DNA of 64,000 nt from Clostridia bacterium (GTDB lineage Bacteria; Bacillota; Clostridia; Oscillospirales; Acutalibacteraceae), in NCBI GenBank assembly GCA_017428625.1, contig JAFRQM010000056.1, positions 62,001 through 126,000 of the forward strand, given 5' to 3'. Positions 26,451-34,921 of the stretch are shown in pieces (the first letter of the stretch is position 1; each line of letters begins with the position of its first letter). A program made the translations under genes and the position numbers. The notes beneath the pieces were generated by a model. It was given only the letters and a program-made list of their open reading frames with translations, was not told the DNA's origin and ran no database searches.

Positions 26451-27389
26451 TTACTCAAGATACGGTTTTACAAGAGTTTCCCATTCTTTATAAGACCTTG
26501 AACCTATAATCGGTTCGTCGGTCAGAACATTGCCTTCGCCGTCAACAATAATTGTTGTAGGCACATAGCCTGTTTCATATTCTTTGAAATCGGAAGTTTT
26601 TTTGACAATAGGGTAAGTGATGCCGTTGTTTTCAACAGTCGATTTCGCGTCTGCTTCCGTTTTGTAAACACCGATTATAAGAAGACCCTTACTCTTGTAA
26701 TTATTATAGAGTTTCTGAAGGTCGGGCATTTCGCTGACACACGGACCGCACCACGGCTCCCACATATTGACTATTATCACTTTACTGTTTGAGTATGTTG
26801 ACATTGAAACGGGATTGCCGTCTATATCTGTGGAAGTGAACGACAGTTTTTTGCCTGTCGAAACAGGCTTTTTTGCAGTTGTGGTTGTAGGCGCGGAGAT
26901 TTTTTCGCCTGAAGGAATAAAAACCGGTGCTTTTGTTGTTGAAGGTAAAGTGCTTGCCGGCTTTGTCGAGCCTTCTGAGGGAGACTCGACCGCCTTTACT
27001 GAGCCGGGTGATGTTTTCTCCGGCGTATTTTCAGATGTTCCGTTTTTTGAAATCCGTGTTTTCGGTGTGGCTTTTTTATGTGTTGTTGAAGCGTCGGTCT
27101 TTTTTTCTGTTGTTGTTTTCAACACGGATGTTATGGTTGTGATGATTTTTGCTGCGGTTGTTTCTTCATTACCCGTCGCCGCCGTTTCGGATTCGGAAAT
27201 ACTTTCCGCTTCATAAACAGACCCTGATTCTTCTTCTGTTATTTCTTGAACTGTTGTTTCAGGCAGAGTTGATTCAACACCTGTTTCGCTTTCGGCGTTT
27301 TTTGAGGTTGTGTAATTATTGCTGCTGAGACTGCAGCCGCTCAGCGTTAAAAGAATTGCAATAAGTAATAAGAAGATTCTTTTGTTCAT
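26451..27389 (-). CDS. TlpA/ResA-like thiol-disulfide lipoprotein
   Basis: 312 residues. Signal peptide with lipobox LSGC (Cys about residue 19). Residues about 20-175 are a disordered Ser/Thr/Lys/Glu-rich linker. The C-terminal domain (about 180-312) is a thioredoxin fold of the TlpA type with the redox motif WCGPC in MWEPWCGPCVSEMP and the cis-proline region YVPTTIIVDG. It is predicted to work outside the membrane on disulfides of exported proteins, the linker spanning the wall. The histidine phosphatase gene lies 19 nt upstream in the same direction. Confidence 0.9.
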   Translation of the reverse strand: MNKRIFLLLIAILLTLSGCSLSSNNYTTSKNAESETGVESTLPETTVQEITEEESGSVYEAESISESETAATGNEETTAAKIITTITSVLKTTTEKKTDASTTHKKATPKTRISKNGTSENTPEKTSPGSVKAVESPSEGSTKPASTLPSTTKAPVFIPSGEKISAPTTTTAKKPVSTGKKLSFTSTDIDGNPVSMSTYSNSKVIIVNMWEPWCGPCVSEMPDLQKLYNNYKSKGLLIIGVYKTEADAKSTVENNGITYPIVKKTSDFKEYETGYVPTTIIVDGEGNVLTDEPIIGSRSYKEWETLVKPYLE

Positions 27390-27408
27390 TTTTTATTCTC
27401 TTTTCCTG

Positions 27409-28032
27409 TTATTCTTCCCGTTCATACGGGAATGTGCTGAAGACCTCGATTTTGCGGTCGGTCATCCACATTCTTGCGTCAACACGCAAAACATAACCGC
27501 AGCCGCTGTCGCATCTCCATTTGTTTGCCGCAAGCTCGGGGATGCCGTAAGCCTCAAGAATTGCCATAATTACGCCGCCGTGAGTTATAATCGCCGTGTT
27601 TTCGGTTCCCGCTCTGAGAATGCCGTCAACAATTTTCTCAAATGCGAGGCAGACTCTTGCCGAGAACCTGTCGGAACTCTCACCGAATTCCGGCACCGCA
27701 TCGGAGTCTCCCGCAAGCCAGCGGACGAAGGTGTCGTTATCTTTGAGTTCTTCCGCTGTTTTGCCTTCAAATTCTCCGAAATTGCATTCGGATAACCCGT
27801 CTATTGCCAGCGCTTCTTTGGCAGGGTAGAGAATTCCGGCGGTTTGCAGGCATCTTTTAAGCGGGCTTGAAATAACGGCATCAACCCATGGGTAAACCGA
27901 GTTTTCGCTGAGCTGCTCAAGTTCAGCCCTGCCTTCGTCGCTCAGGTCAACATCGGTATGCCCGATATATTTGCCCTGTGAATTCTCTTTAATCATACCG
28001 TGACGGATAAGATAAATGTTGTAAGCTTTCAT
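27409..28032 (-). CDS. Histidine phosphatase family protein
   Basis: 207 residues. The catalytic RHG motif is in YLIRHGMIKENSQGKYIGHTD; second Arg in SSPLKRCLQTA; Glu in CNFGEFEGKT; second His in IITHGGVIMAIL. This matches the phosphoglycerate mutase/CobC branch of the superfamily. Substrates range from phosphosugars to alpha-ribazole phosphate and cannot be chosen here; no cobalamin genes are nearby. The first 19 residues look cytoplasmic. It is upstream of the TlpA-like gene and divergent from the XRE regulator gene. Confidence 0.88.
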   Translation of the reverse strand: MKAYNIYLIRHGMIKENSQGKYIGHTDVDLSDEGRAELEQLSENSVYPWVDAVISSPLKRCLQTAGILYPAKEALAIDGLSECNFGEFEGKTAEELKDNDTFVRWLAGDSDAVPEFGESSDRFSARVCLAFEKIVDGILRAGTENTAIITHGGVIMAILEAYGIPELAANKWRCDSGCGYVLRVDARMWMTDRKIEVFSTFPYEREE

Positions 28033-28083
28033 AATTTCACCATAATCAATAAAATAATCTTCAATATTCGGTAATTTTAACTA

Positions 28084-28112
28084 TATACAAATTGTATTAT
28101 CAGGTTTATAAT
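28084..28112 (+). promoter_or_regulatory. Promoter of the XRE regulator gene
   Basis: TATACA at 28084-28089, a 17-bp spacer and a consensus TATAAT at 28107-28112, 57 nt before the start codon. Confidence 0.65.
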
Positions 28113-28168
28113 ATTGTTCCGATGCATATACAGTTCGTGTATTTTTTTGTAATCCGGAGGTTATTGCT

Positions 28169-28780
28169 TTGGAAAAATCTTTTTCGGTAACGCTTACCGA
28201 ACTTCGTAAAGAAAAAAGGCTCACGCAGAAGGAGGCGGCCGCCAAACTCGGCATATCTCAGGCTCTTCTTTCGCACTATGAAAAAGGAATACGCGAATGC
28301 AGCAGGGAGTTTCTGATTAAAGCTGCCGATTTCTACGGCGTTTCATGTGACTATCTGCTCGGCAGAACCGCGGAACGCACAGGCGAAATAGGCATTGACA
28401 TAAACAAAGCCGTGCCCGGTGATTCCGAACTCTCCGCTGAGACTCTCGAACGGGCGGTAGCCGCTGTTAAGGATATGCTTGACAGAAGCAAGGATGAACG
28501 CCTCAACCTGTTGTTCGCTGTTGAATTATACAGGTTTATTTTGATGGGAATAAACGCAGGAGTGATTCCCGAAAAATGGGCGGCTGACGGCCTGAAACCG
28601 AGGCTGTCGCAGTTTCTTGATATTTCGGGTTCATTTATGCGCTCTCAGGTGTCTTCGCTTAAAGTAAAAACATCCGCTCCCAAAAGAAAGACCGTGCCTG
28701 TTTGCGTTCAGACTGTCGCTCACACGGCGGATGAATGGCTCAAAGAGCGCCTGACGGAGATACTGCCCAAAGAAGAATGA
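28169..28780 (+). CDS. XRE-family transcriptional regulator
   Basis: 203 residues from a TTG start 8 nt after CCGGAGG. Residues about 7-62 form a Cro/C1-type HTH: LRKEKRLTQKEAAAKLGISQALLSHYEKG, with YLLGR closing the domain. The remaining ~140 residues are helical with no recognised ligand-binding motif. It is likely a DNA-binding repressor or activator; its targets are unknown, but the divergent phosphatase-TlpA genes share its upstream region. Confidence 0.88.
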   Translation: MEKSFSVTLTELRKEKRLTQKEAAAKLGISQALLSHYEKGIRECSREFLIKAADFYGVSCDYLLGRTAERTGEIGIDINKAVPGDSELSAETLERAVAAVKDMLDRSKDERLNLLFAVELYRFILMGINAGVIPEKWAADGLKPRLSQFLDISGSFMRSQVSSLKVKTSAPKRKTVPVCVQTVAHTADEWLKERLTEILPKEE

Positions 28781-28791
28781 TGTTATATATT

Positions 28792-28830
28792 AAAAGCTGC
28801 CTTGTGTGCGTTTGCACCGGGCAGCTTTTT
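28792..28830. terminator. Terminator between the XRE gene and the convergent CAP-like gene
   Basis: AAAAGCTGCC pairs with GGCAGCTTTT across a long loop that itself has a small TGC/GCA stem; a T run follows on the plus strand. Confidence 0.85.
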
Positions 28831-28835
28831 CAGCG

Positions 28836-29717
28836 TTATGCAAGAATAACGGTTGTGTAATATTCGCCGTTATATTTGACTATGCCGACGCCTATGCTTG
28901 TGTGGTCGCCTGTGGTAGCGTCGGTTGAGGCAACAACGGATTTATAAATAAGCGAGCCGCCCGCGGGGGTTTTGACATAATAGGTAACCTTTGTAGGCGT
29001 TGATGTTCCCATTGTTTTGGCAACACTGTAAGCCCTTGCGGTTGTGCTGAGACCGCTGTCTTGGGTGAGGGGCGCCAACCCGTTTTCGGCGCGCTCGCGG
29101 TTTATCTCGCTTATAACCGTGTTTGCGGTACCTGATTCATTGGTGTAATTTGTGGGAATCTTTATTTTGCCTGTGGTAGTAACCTCAGTCCAGATGTCTT
29201 TTGTAGTTGTTTCTGTTGTTGATTCAGTGGGGAGAACGGTGACCGTCTGTGTAACGGGTTTGCCTTTTTCATCCGTAACCTTTTCGCCGGACTCATCGGT
29301 TACGGGAACAACCTTTGTTTCGGGTTTGACGGTTGTCTGAACCGAAGTGATTGCGTCGCCGTTTTCATCCGTAACATATTCGCCGTTTTCATCCGTTACG
29401 AAAACTATCATTGTTTCATCTTCTTCGGTTGAGGTTTCTTCGATGGATTCCTCTGTGGTGGCGGTAGTGGGGTAGCGGACGCTCGCGTGCATTCCCGAGT
29501 CGGTATAGTCTTCAATCATTGTGTAGAATTCGATCTCACCGTCATCGTTAACACGGCTGTATTCAACAATAGTGGTGCGGATGGCTTCGTTGTCTGCCGG
29601 TCTGGAACTGCCGATATACATTCTGATAAAAACAAAAACAACAAGGGCAAGCGCTATTGCGGCGACTGCCATGGTGGTAATATCTTTGCTTTCAATGCCG
29701 AATTTGTTTTTGCTCAT
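28836..29717 (-). CDS. Membrane-anchored protein with reduced CAP-like domain
   Basis: 293 residues. One membrane helix at about 14-32, then an extracellular Thr/Glu/Asp-rich region. Around residues 105-165 there is a repeated VTDENGE / VTDESGEK / VTDEKGKP pattern. The last ~100 residues begin ISEINRERAENGLAPLTQDSGLSTTARAYS, which matches the start of a CAP/SCP (PR-1) domain, but the usual His and GEN residues that follow are not visible. Probably a wall-facing surface protein. Function unknown. Confidence 0.8.
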   Translation of the reverse strand: MSKNKFGIESKDITTMAVAAIALALVVFVFIRMYIGSSRPADNEAIRTTIVEYSRVNDDGEIEFYTMIEDYTDSGMHASVRYPTTATTEESIEETSTEEDETMIVFVTDENGEYVTDENGDAITSVQTTVKPETKVVPVTDESGEKVTDEKGKPVTQTVTVLPTESTTETTTKDIWTEVTTTGKIKIPTNYTNESGTANTVISEINRERAENGLAPLTQDSGLSTTARAYSVAKTMGTSTPTKVTYYVKTPAGGSLIYKSVVASTDATTGDHTSIGVGIVKYNGEYYTTVILA

Positions 29718-29917
29718 TTTTTCACCGACCTTTCCGGAACCTGAAATTTCTCACTTTATTATATCACCGATATTAAACAATGCAATAGTAAATAAAAATA
29801 TTTAAAATTATTTTAATTATTTTTGGTTTTACCGGGTGCTGAATAATGTTGAAAAATCAAATAAAAGTGTATTATAGATAACACAGCGCGATTTGTCAAT
29901 GTTTTTTAAAAAAATAC

Positions 29918-29946
29918 TTGAATTTATTTTTGACTTTATGTATAAT
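29918..29946 (+). promoter_or_regulatory. Promoter of the PHP gene
   Basis: TTGAAT at 29918-29923, a 17-bp spacer, TATAAT at 29941-29946, 49 nt before the ATG. The rest of the 29718-29994 gap is AT-rich with nothing else recognised. Confidence 0.7.
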
Positions 29947-29994
29947 ATGTTTTAATAGAGGGAATATCGCAAAAAACGGAGATGTAGTAATTAT

Positions 29995-30846
29995 ATGAGT
30001 GCGGATTTACACTGTCACACTAAATTATCAAACAGTTCAATGGGTATAGATGACCTTTTGGTGCTTGCGGCAAAGCGCGGAGTTGACACCCTGGCAATTA
30101 CCGACAGAGACTGTCAGGCGGGCAATGTTCGTGCAAAAATTATCGGCGAACGCAAAGGCATAAATGTTCTGCCGGGCGTTGAACTTTCATGCACGGACGC
30201 CAAAAGGAACAAAACAATTCTTATTCTCTGCTACCTCAGCGACAGCCCCGACAGGCTTGAAGGTCTTTGCAGAAGAAACATTATTGCGCGCAAAAAAGCC
30301 TCTCAGTTTATGATTCTTAAAATCGCTCAAAGGTTTCCGATTACGCCTGAACTTGTGGTAAAATGCGCAACAGGTTCAACCGCCGTTTTTGAGGCGCACA
30401 TTATGCATTCGCTGATGGAATGCGGTCTTACCGACAGAATCTACGGTGACCTTTACAAAGAACTTTTTGATTCCGAAAGCCCGAACAATGTCATAGTTCC
30501 GCCCAAATATTCCTCGCCCGCTGAGGTTATTGAAGCAATACACGAGGCAGGCGGCGTGGCTGTTCTCGCAAAACCGGGAGATGACACTGGGCTGGTGGAT
30601 GAACTTGCGAAAGCGGGTCTTGACGGAATTGAAGTGTGGCATCCGGCTCATACACCCGAACAGATTGAAGCTCTCAAAAAGACGGCGGCAAAACATAAAC
30701 TGCTTTGCATAGGCGGCAGTGATTTCAGAGGAATGTATTCACAGAACCCGGTCAGCGTAGGTGATGTTGTTACCCCCGAAACCGACCTCAAAGCGCTGAT
30801 GAGTTATAAATCCAAAATGAAAAAGAAAGCCGCGGCTGCAAAATAG
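29995..30846 (+). CDS. PHP-domain protein with substituted metal ligands
   Basis: 283 residues with the overall PHP phosphoesterase order: DLHCHTKLS (His6, His8), ITDRDC (residues 36-40), GVEL (Glu63), AHIMH (His134), AKPG (191-194) and GGSDFRG (239-245). Active PHP proteins such as E. coli TrpH read TDHD, AHP and SDFH at three of these places; here the histidines are Arg38, Lys192 and Arg244. The domain therefore keeps part of its metal site but has exchanged three ligands for basic residues. It may be an inactive or altered enzyme, perhaps binding a phosphate ligand. A basic tail (KKKAAAAK) ends it. Confidence 0.85.
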   Translation: MSADLHCHTKLSNSSMGIDDLLVLAAKRGVDTLAITDRDCQAGNVRAKIIGERKGINVLPGVELSCTDAKRNKTILILCYLSDSPDRLEGLCRRNIIARKKASQFMILKIAQRFPITPELVVKCATGSTAVFEAHIMHSLMECGLTDRIYGDLYKELFDSESPNNVIVPPKYSSPAEVIEAIHEAGGVAVLAKPGDDTGLVDELAKAGLDGIEVWHPAHTPEQIEALKKTAAKHKLLCIGGSDFRGMYSQNPVSVGDVVTPETDLKALMSYKSKMKKKAAAAK

Positions 30847-30879
30847 GATGAAGCCGCAAAACAAAAAGAATAAATGAGT

Positions 30880-30911
30880 AAAGGCACGGAGATTCATCCG
30901 TGCCTTTTTTA
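30880..30911 (+). terminator. Terminator of the PHP gene
   Basis: AAAGGCACGG pairs with CCGTGCCTTT and is followed by a T run. It lies at the junction with the convergent trmD operon. Confidence 0.9.
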
Positions 30912-31646
30912 ATCGTGATTGTTTTTAAGTTCGTCAATATACTCTTTATCTTTTTTGCCGAGCTGCGCGTTTTCAAGCAGGTCGGGCCGCCTTTCAAAAG
31001 TGCGTTTCAGGCTTTGCTTTCTCTGCCACTCGGCTATTTTTGCGTGATGACCGGAGACAAGAACATCCGGCACTTTTCTGCCGTGCCACTCGGGAGGCCT
31101 TGTGTATTGCGGATATTCAAGCAGAGATGAAAAATGGCTTTCGTAAGTGAAAGCGTCTTCATTTGCGAGCACGCCGGGCAGCATTCTTGAAATACTGTCC
31201 GCAAGAATAAGGGCGGGCAGTTCGCCGCCTGTGATGACATAATCGCCTAAGGATATTTCTTCATCGACAATTTCTTCGATTACCCGCTCATCAATGCCTT
31301 CATAATGGCCGCAGAGTATGGCGATATTCTCAAACTTTGAAAGTTCGGCAACCCTTTTCTGAGTAAGTGTTCTGCCCTGAGGAGTCATATAAATCAGGTG
31401 CGGGCGTTTGCCGAGAGTTTTGCACAATGCGTCAAAGCAATCATAGACAGGCTGTGTCTGAATAATCATACCCGTTCCGCCGCCGTAGGGGGCGTCATCC
31501 ACCCTGTTGTGTTTGTCGAGAGTGTAGTTGCGTATGTTTATGCAGTTTATTTCAACAAATCCGTTCTCTCTCGCTCTGCCGATGATACTTTCGTTCAGGA
31601 ACGAGTCGCACATTTCGGGAAAAAGAGTAAGAATATCAATTCTCAT
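30909..31646 (-). CDS. trmD: tRNA (guanine37-N1)-methyltransferase
   Basis: SPOUT methylase forming m1G37 beside the anticodon, which prevents frameshifting. 245 residues from the ATG at 31646, which stands 9 nt after AAAGGGA; an in-frame TTG two codons earlier is too close to that site. Seen: DILTLFPEM, YGGGTGM, the knot region CGHYEGIDERV, and SLGDYVITGGELPAL. The start overlaps the rimM end by 11 nt. Last gene of the ylxM-ffh operon. Confidence 0.96.
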   Translation of the reverse strand: MRIDILTLFPEMCDSFLNESIIGRARENGFVEINCINIRNYTLDKHNRVDDAPYGGGTGMIIQTQPVYDCFDALCKTLGKRPHLIYMTPQGRTLTQKRVAELSKFENIAILCGHYEGIDERVIEEIVDEEISLGDYVITGGELPALILADSISRMLPGVLANEDAFTYESHFSSLLEYPQYTRPPEWHGRKVPDVLVSGHHAKIAEWQRKQSLKRTFERRPDLLENAQLGKKDKEYIDELKNNHD

Positions 31647-32154
31647 CGTCAAAAATCCCTTTCAGAGGTCTTATAAGAATAAGATTGTTTTCAACATCGG
31701 TTTTTATTACCACATCCGGAATGGCGGGAATAAGATACTCTTTGCCGTTTTCAGCGGTAATGTGCCACACATCATTTGCGCCCGTCGGGCTGACATCGGT
31801 GAGCGTGCCGTAAACCATGTTTTCATCGTCGGCATCGCGCACCTCGCAGCCGCTGAGTTCGGCAATAAAGTAACTGCCTTCGGGAAGGTGCGCGTCTGAG
31901 CGCTTCATATAAAGAATTTTACCGCGCAGTTTCTGGGCATCCTCAATGGTGTCAACAGACTCTATTTTCACCAAAACAATGTTGCCGTGCGGTCTTGATT
32001 TAACCTTAACCGCACAGCATCCGTTGCTGTCAAAATATAATGTTTTGAAGCAGGTAAAAAATTCGGGGGAATCACAGAAGGGGTTAACACGCAGTTCTCC
32101 CCTTATTCCGTGTGTGCCCGTAATTTCACCGATTTCAAGGTATTCCTTAATCAA
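31636..32154 (-). CDS. rimM: 16S rRNA processing protein RimM
   Basis: Ribosome maturation factor that helps assemble the 30S head and binds S19. 172 residues. N-terminal RimM barrel with IGEITGTHGIRGELRVNP; C-terminal PRC-barrel with ELSGCEVRDADDE and the NDVWHITAENGKEYLIPAIPD stretch split by normal loops. It overlaps khpA by 8 nt and trmD by 11 nt, so translation of the three is linked. Gene order rpsP-khpA-rimM-trmD is the usual one. Confidence 0.94.
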   Translation of the reverse strand: MIKEYLEIGEITGTHGIRGELRVNPFCDSPEFFTCFKTLYFDSNGCCAVKVKSRPHGNIVLVKIESVDTIEDAQKLRGKILYMKRSDAHLPEGSYFIAELSGCEVRDADDENMVYGTLTDVSPTGANDVWHITAENGKEYLIPAIPDVVIKTDVENNLILIRPLKGIFDDEN

Positions 32155-32380
32155 TCTCTACTGCAATCCTTGCTTTGTTGCGGGTTGCCGCGGCGCGCAT
32201 AACGACGCGGATAGCCTTCGCTATTCTGCCCTGTTTGCCTATGACTCTGCCCATATCGTCTTCGCTTACATGAAGGTGATAAACAACAGTGCCGTCCTCA
32301 GCGGGCTCGTCAACGGTAACGCTGACGCCGTCGGGATTGTCAACAAGACCTTTTGCTATGCCAACAAGTAATTCTTCCAT
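32147..32380 (-). CDS. khpA: KH-domain RNA-binding protein
   Basis: 77 residues, a single type II KH domain with the GxxG-type loop in MGRVIGKQGRIAKAIR. KhpA proteins work with KhpB/Jag as RNA chaperones affecting cell division and small RNAs in Firmicutes. It starts one base after the rpsP stop and overlaps rimM, the standard location. Confidence 0.94.
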   Translation of the reverse strand: MEELLVGIAKGLVDNPDGVSVTVDEPAEDGTVVYHLHVSEDDMGRVIGKQGRIAKAIRVVMRAAATRNKARIAVEID

Positions 32381-32381
32381 C

Positions 32382-32639
32382 TTATGCCTCTGCCTTTGCG
32401 CCTAAACCGGCTTTTTTGAGAAGTTCTTTAACAGTGTCTGTGGGCTGTGCGCCGTTTGCAATCCACTGTGAAGCCTTTTCAAGGTCAACCTTGATTTCCG
32501 CGGGCTGAGCGATGGGGTTGTAAGTGCCGATTTCTTCAATGAATCTGCCGTCACGGGGATATCTTGAATCCGCAACAACAATACGGTAGTAGGGCTTTTT
32601 CTTTGCGCCCATGCGACGAAGTCTGATTTTAACTGCCAT
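32382..32639 (-). CDS. rpsP: Ribosomal protein S16
   Basis: Small-subunit assembly protein, 85 residues, normal size. Begins [20 protein letters not shown] and continues [22 protein letters not shown], the family signature. It follows ffh after a 60-nt gap and precedes khpA by one base. Confidence 0.97.
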   Translation of the reverse strand: MAVKIRLRRMGAKKKPYYRIVVADSRYPRDGRFIEEIGTYNPIAQPAEIKVDLEKASQWIANGAQPTDTVKELLKKAGLGAKAEA

Positions 32640-32699
32640 TTTTTGTTCCTCCGAAAAAATTTATTGATTTATATATATTATGTATCAACCGAAGTTGTA

Positions 32700-34055
32700 T
32701 TACATGCCGAACACGCTCGGGTCTATGCCGTTTGCCCTTGCCATTCTGCGGAGTTTTTTGTTTTTGCCCGCGGAATTCATTTGTTTGAACATCTTTTTCA
32801 TCTGTTTGTATTGCGAGAGCAGACGGTTGACATCTTCAATCTGCTGGCCGCAACCTGCCGCTATGCGTTTTTTTCGCGAAGCGTTAATGATGTCGGGATT
32901 CTTGCGCTCTTTTGGAGTCATTGAAAGTATGATTGCCTGCATACGGTCAAACTGCGATTCATCAACCTGAAGGTCTTTGACTTTGTTGCCGAGACCCGGA
33001 ATCATACCCAGAATATCCTGCAGAGAGCCCATTTTGCGTATCTGCCTGAACTGTTCAAGAAGGTCGTTTAAGTCAAACTTGTTTTTGGCAAGTTTTTCTT
33101 CAAGTTCGGCGGCGGCTTTGTCATCTATTGCCTGCTCCGCTCTTTCAATAAGCGAGAGAACATCGCCCATACCGAGAATACGCGATGCCATTCTGTCGGG
33201 GTGAAAAACATCGAGGTCTCCGAGTTTTTCGCCCGTGCCGACGAATTTTATCGGTTTGCCGGTGACCGCCCTTGCCGAAAGCGCCGCGCCGCCTCTTGTG
33301 TCGCCGTCTGTTTTGGTGAGAATAAGACCGTCGATGCCCAGAGCCTCGTCAAACGAGGTCGCGACATTTACGGCATCCTGACCGGTCATTGCGTCAACAA
33401 CAAGCAGAATCTCGTGAGGTTTGACTTCAGCCTTGATGTTTTTGAGCTCGTTCATAAGCTCTTCATCAACGTGAAGACGGCCTGCCGTGTCGAGAATAAC
33501 ATAATCGTAGCCCTGATCCCTTGCAAGCGAAACAGCCTGCTTCGCTATGCTGACGGGGTTCTCTGTGCCTTGTTCAAAAACGGGAACTCCGGCTTTTTCG
33601 CCGACTATTTGCAACTGCTTTATTGCAGCCGGACGGTAAACGTCGCAGGCGACGAGAAGAGGACGGTGGTTTTCGTTTTTGAGCATAAGGGCGAGTTTTG
33701 CCGAATGTGTGGTTTTGCCTGAGCCCTGAAGACCGCACATCAGAATAACCGTTGGCGGGTGGGCTGCATAGGCAAGGCGGGATTTTGTGCCGCCCATAAG
33801 ATTTATCAACTCTTCGTTGACGATTTTGATAACCATCTGCGAAGGCGTAAGGCTTTCCATAACCTTTTCGCCGATGGCTTTTTCGGTTACCGCGTTGGTG
33901 AAATCCTTGGCAACCTTGTAGTTAACATCTGCCTCGAGCAGCGCCATACGCACTTCTCTCATAGCCGAGCGGACATCCGCTTCGTTGAGGCTTCCTTTGC
34001 TCCGCAGTGACTTGAAAGCGGATTCAAGTCTTTCGGAAAGACTCTCAAATGCCAA
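32700..34055 (-). CDS. ffh: Signal recognition particle GTPase Ffh
   Basis: Binds 4.5S/6S RNA and nascent signal sequences and docks with FtsY. 451 residues from a TTG start, chosen because GGAGGTGA lies 5-8 nt upstream; the GTG three codons earlier is inside that site. N domain 1-80; G domain with [24 protein letters not shown]; methionine-rich M domain from about 300 with the RNA-binding helix region [11 protein letters not shown]. Preceded by ylxM, its usual partner. Confidence 0.97.
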   Translation of the reverse strand: MAFESLSERLESAFKSLRSKGSLNEADVRSAMREVRMALLEADVNYKVAKDFTNAVTEKAIGEKVMESLTPSQMVIKIVNEELINLMGGTKSRLAYAAHPPTVILMCGLQGSGKTTHSAKLALMLKNENHRPLLVACDVYRPAAIKQLQIVGEKAGVPVFEQGTENPVSIAKQAVSLARDQGYDYVILDTAGRLHVDEELMNELKNIKAEVKPHEILLVVDAMTGQDAVNVATSFDEALGIDGLILTKTDGDTRGGAALSARAVTGKPIKFVGTGEKLGDLDVFHPDRMASRILGMGDVLSLIERAEQAIDDKAAAELEEKLAKNKFDLNDLLEQFRQIRKMGSLQDILGMIPGLGNKVKDLQVDESQFDRMQAIILSMTPKERKNPDIINASRKKRIAAGCGQQIEDVNRLLSQYKQMKKMFKQMNSAGKNKKLRRMARANGIDPSVFGM

Positions 34056-34088
34056 AAATATCACCTCCGGAAAATGATCTGCCGAACA

Positions 34089-34454
34089 TTACTCTTCAAG
34101 CATTGACATTGCCGCCACTTTGATTCTCACGGAGTAATCGTTTATCTCTCTTGAAAGACCATGGCGCATATTGTATTCGGAAATCATATTGGAATATTCA
34201 ATAATCTCGTTGATTGAAGAACGCATATCTTCAAATCTTTTTGCGATGCCGAGTTTGGATTCCATATCGAAAAGCTGGGTTTCCGCACGTTTTATTGCAT
34301 CGCGCACACCCTGACGGGTGATGCCTTCGTTCTCGGCAATCTCAGAGAGTGAAAGATCGTCATTGTAGTAGTAATCAAGAAAACTGCGCTGCTTTTCGGT
34401 GAGCATATCGCCGTAAAAATCAAGCAGAACCGCAATGTCAAGATTCTTTGCCAA
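34089..34454 (-). CDS. ylxM: YlxM/p13-like DNA-binding protein (UPF0122)
   Basis: 121 residues from a TTG start 9 nt after AAAGGAG; a GTG three codons earlier directly abuts that site. The sigma-70 region 4-like HTH is visible as LTEKQRSFLDYYYNDDLSL followed by SEIAENEGITRQGVRDAIKR. Homologues precede ffh in many Firmicutes and may modulate SRP expression or function. First gene of the operon. Confidence 0.92.
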   Translation of the reverse strand: MAKNLDIAVLLDFYGDMLTEKQRSFLDYYYNDDLSLSEIAENEGITRQGVRDAIKRAETQLFDMESKLGIAKRFEDMRSSINEIIEYSNMISEYNMRHGLSREINDYSVRIKVAAMSMLEE

Positions 34455-34485
34455 CTCGTTCACTCCTTTGCTGATAATAAGGGTA

Positions 34486-34542
34486 AAAACCGTCTCTGAG
34501 CCGCCCGGTTTTGGTCGCCCTGTAAAGCACTTAAACTTTACA
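34486..34542 (-). promoter_or_regulatory. Two stem-loops in the ylxM-ffh mRNA leader
   Basis: TGTAAAG at 34521-34527 with CTTTACA at 34536-34542 forms a hairpin that should sit at the very 5' end of the transcript. AAAACCG at 34486-34492 with CGGTTTT at 34506-34512 forms a second one just before the ylxM ribosome site. Roles such as mRNA protection or regulation are inferred. Confidence 0.6.
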
Positions 34543-34549
34543 AGCCCGT

Positions 34550-34578
34550 ATTATACAAGAAAAAAACGCCCGTGTCAA
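34550..34578 (-). promoter_or_regulatory. Perfect consensus promoter of the ylxM-ffh-rpsP-trmD operon
   Basis: On the minus strand TTGACA (34578-34573), a 17-bp spacer and TATAAT (34555-34550): a full match to the housekeeping sigma consensus. Transcription should begin near 34543, about 88 nt before ylxM. Confidence 0.9.
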
Positions 34579-34619
34579 GCACAAATTTTTACGAAAAAAC
34601 TCAAAATTTTACCCGATTT

Positions 34620-34722
34620 TGTGGAAAACGCTGTGGATAAGTGTATAACAATCTATCTGCTGTGTTTTTTGTGAAAATCACCCACAATATATGCTCCGAA
34701 AAATTATGCAGGCTGTGGATAA
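34620..34722 (+). promoter_or_regulatory. DnaA-box cluster
   Basis: Perfect TGTGGATAA boxes at 34632-34640 and 34714-34722, a one-mismatch TGTGGAAAA at 34620-34628 (12 bp from the first box), and a weaker AGTGTATAA at 34640-34648, all in one orientation. An AT-rich stretch follows. It lies between the divergent ylxM and metallo-hydrolase promoters. It could be a DnaA-regulated region, a DnaA-titration site or, less likely, the origin. Confidence 0.6.
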
Positions 34723-34826
34723 AAATTTTTTGTTTTTTTCAGTTTTTTTCGTTTCACCTATATTGAAATGATGGTTATTATTATTGAAAAGCGGTATATG
34801 AGTTGTTTGCAAATTAACGATACCGG

Positions 34827-34855
34827 TTGATAAAACATTGTGACAGTGATAAAAT
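34827..34855 (+). promoter_or_regulatory. Promoter of the metallo-hydrolase gene
   Basis: TTGATA at 34827-34832, a 17-bp spacer and TAAAAT at 34850-34855, 66 nt before the ATG. Confidence 0.65.
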
Positions 34856-34921
34856 ATAATTGAAAACAAAACTCTCGGCAGACGGATTTCGCACGGAATT
34901 CTGTAAAGGAGGATGACTGTT

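Noticed and set aside
34600..34912. Calling this region oriC outright
   Set aside because: dnaA/dnaN/rpmH are not adjacent, and rplJL and gyrBA on the left would be head-on to replication. Kept as a DnaA-box cluster only.
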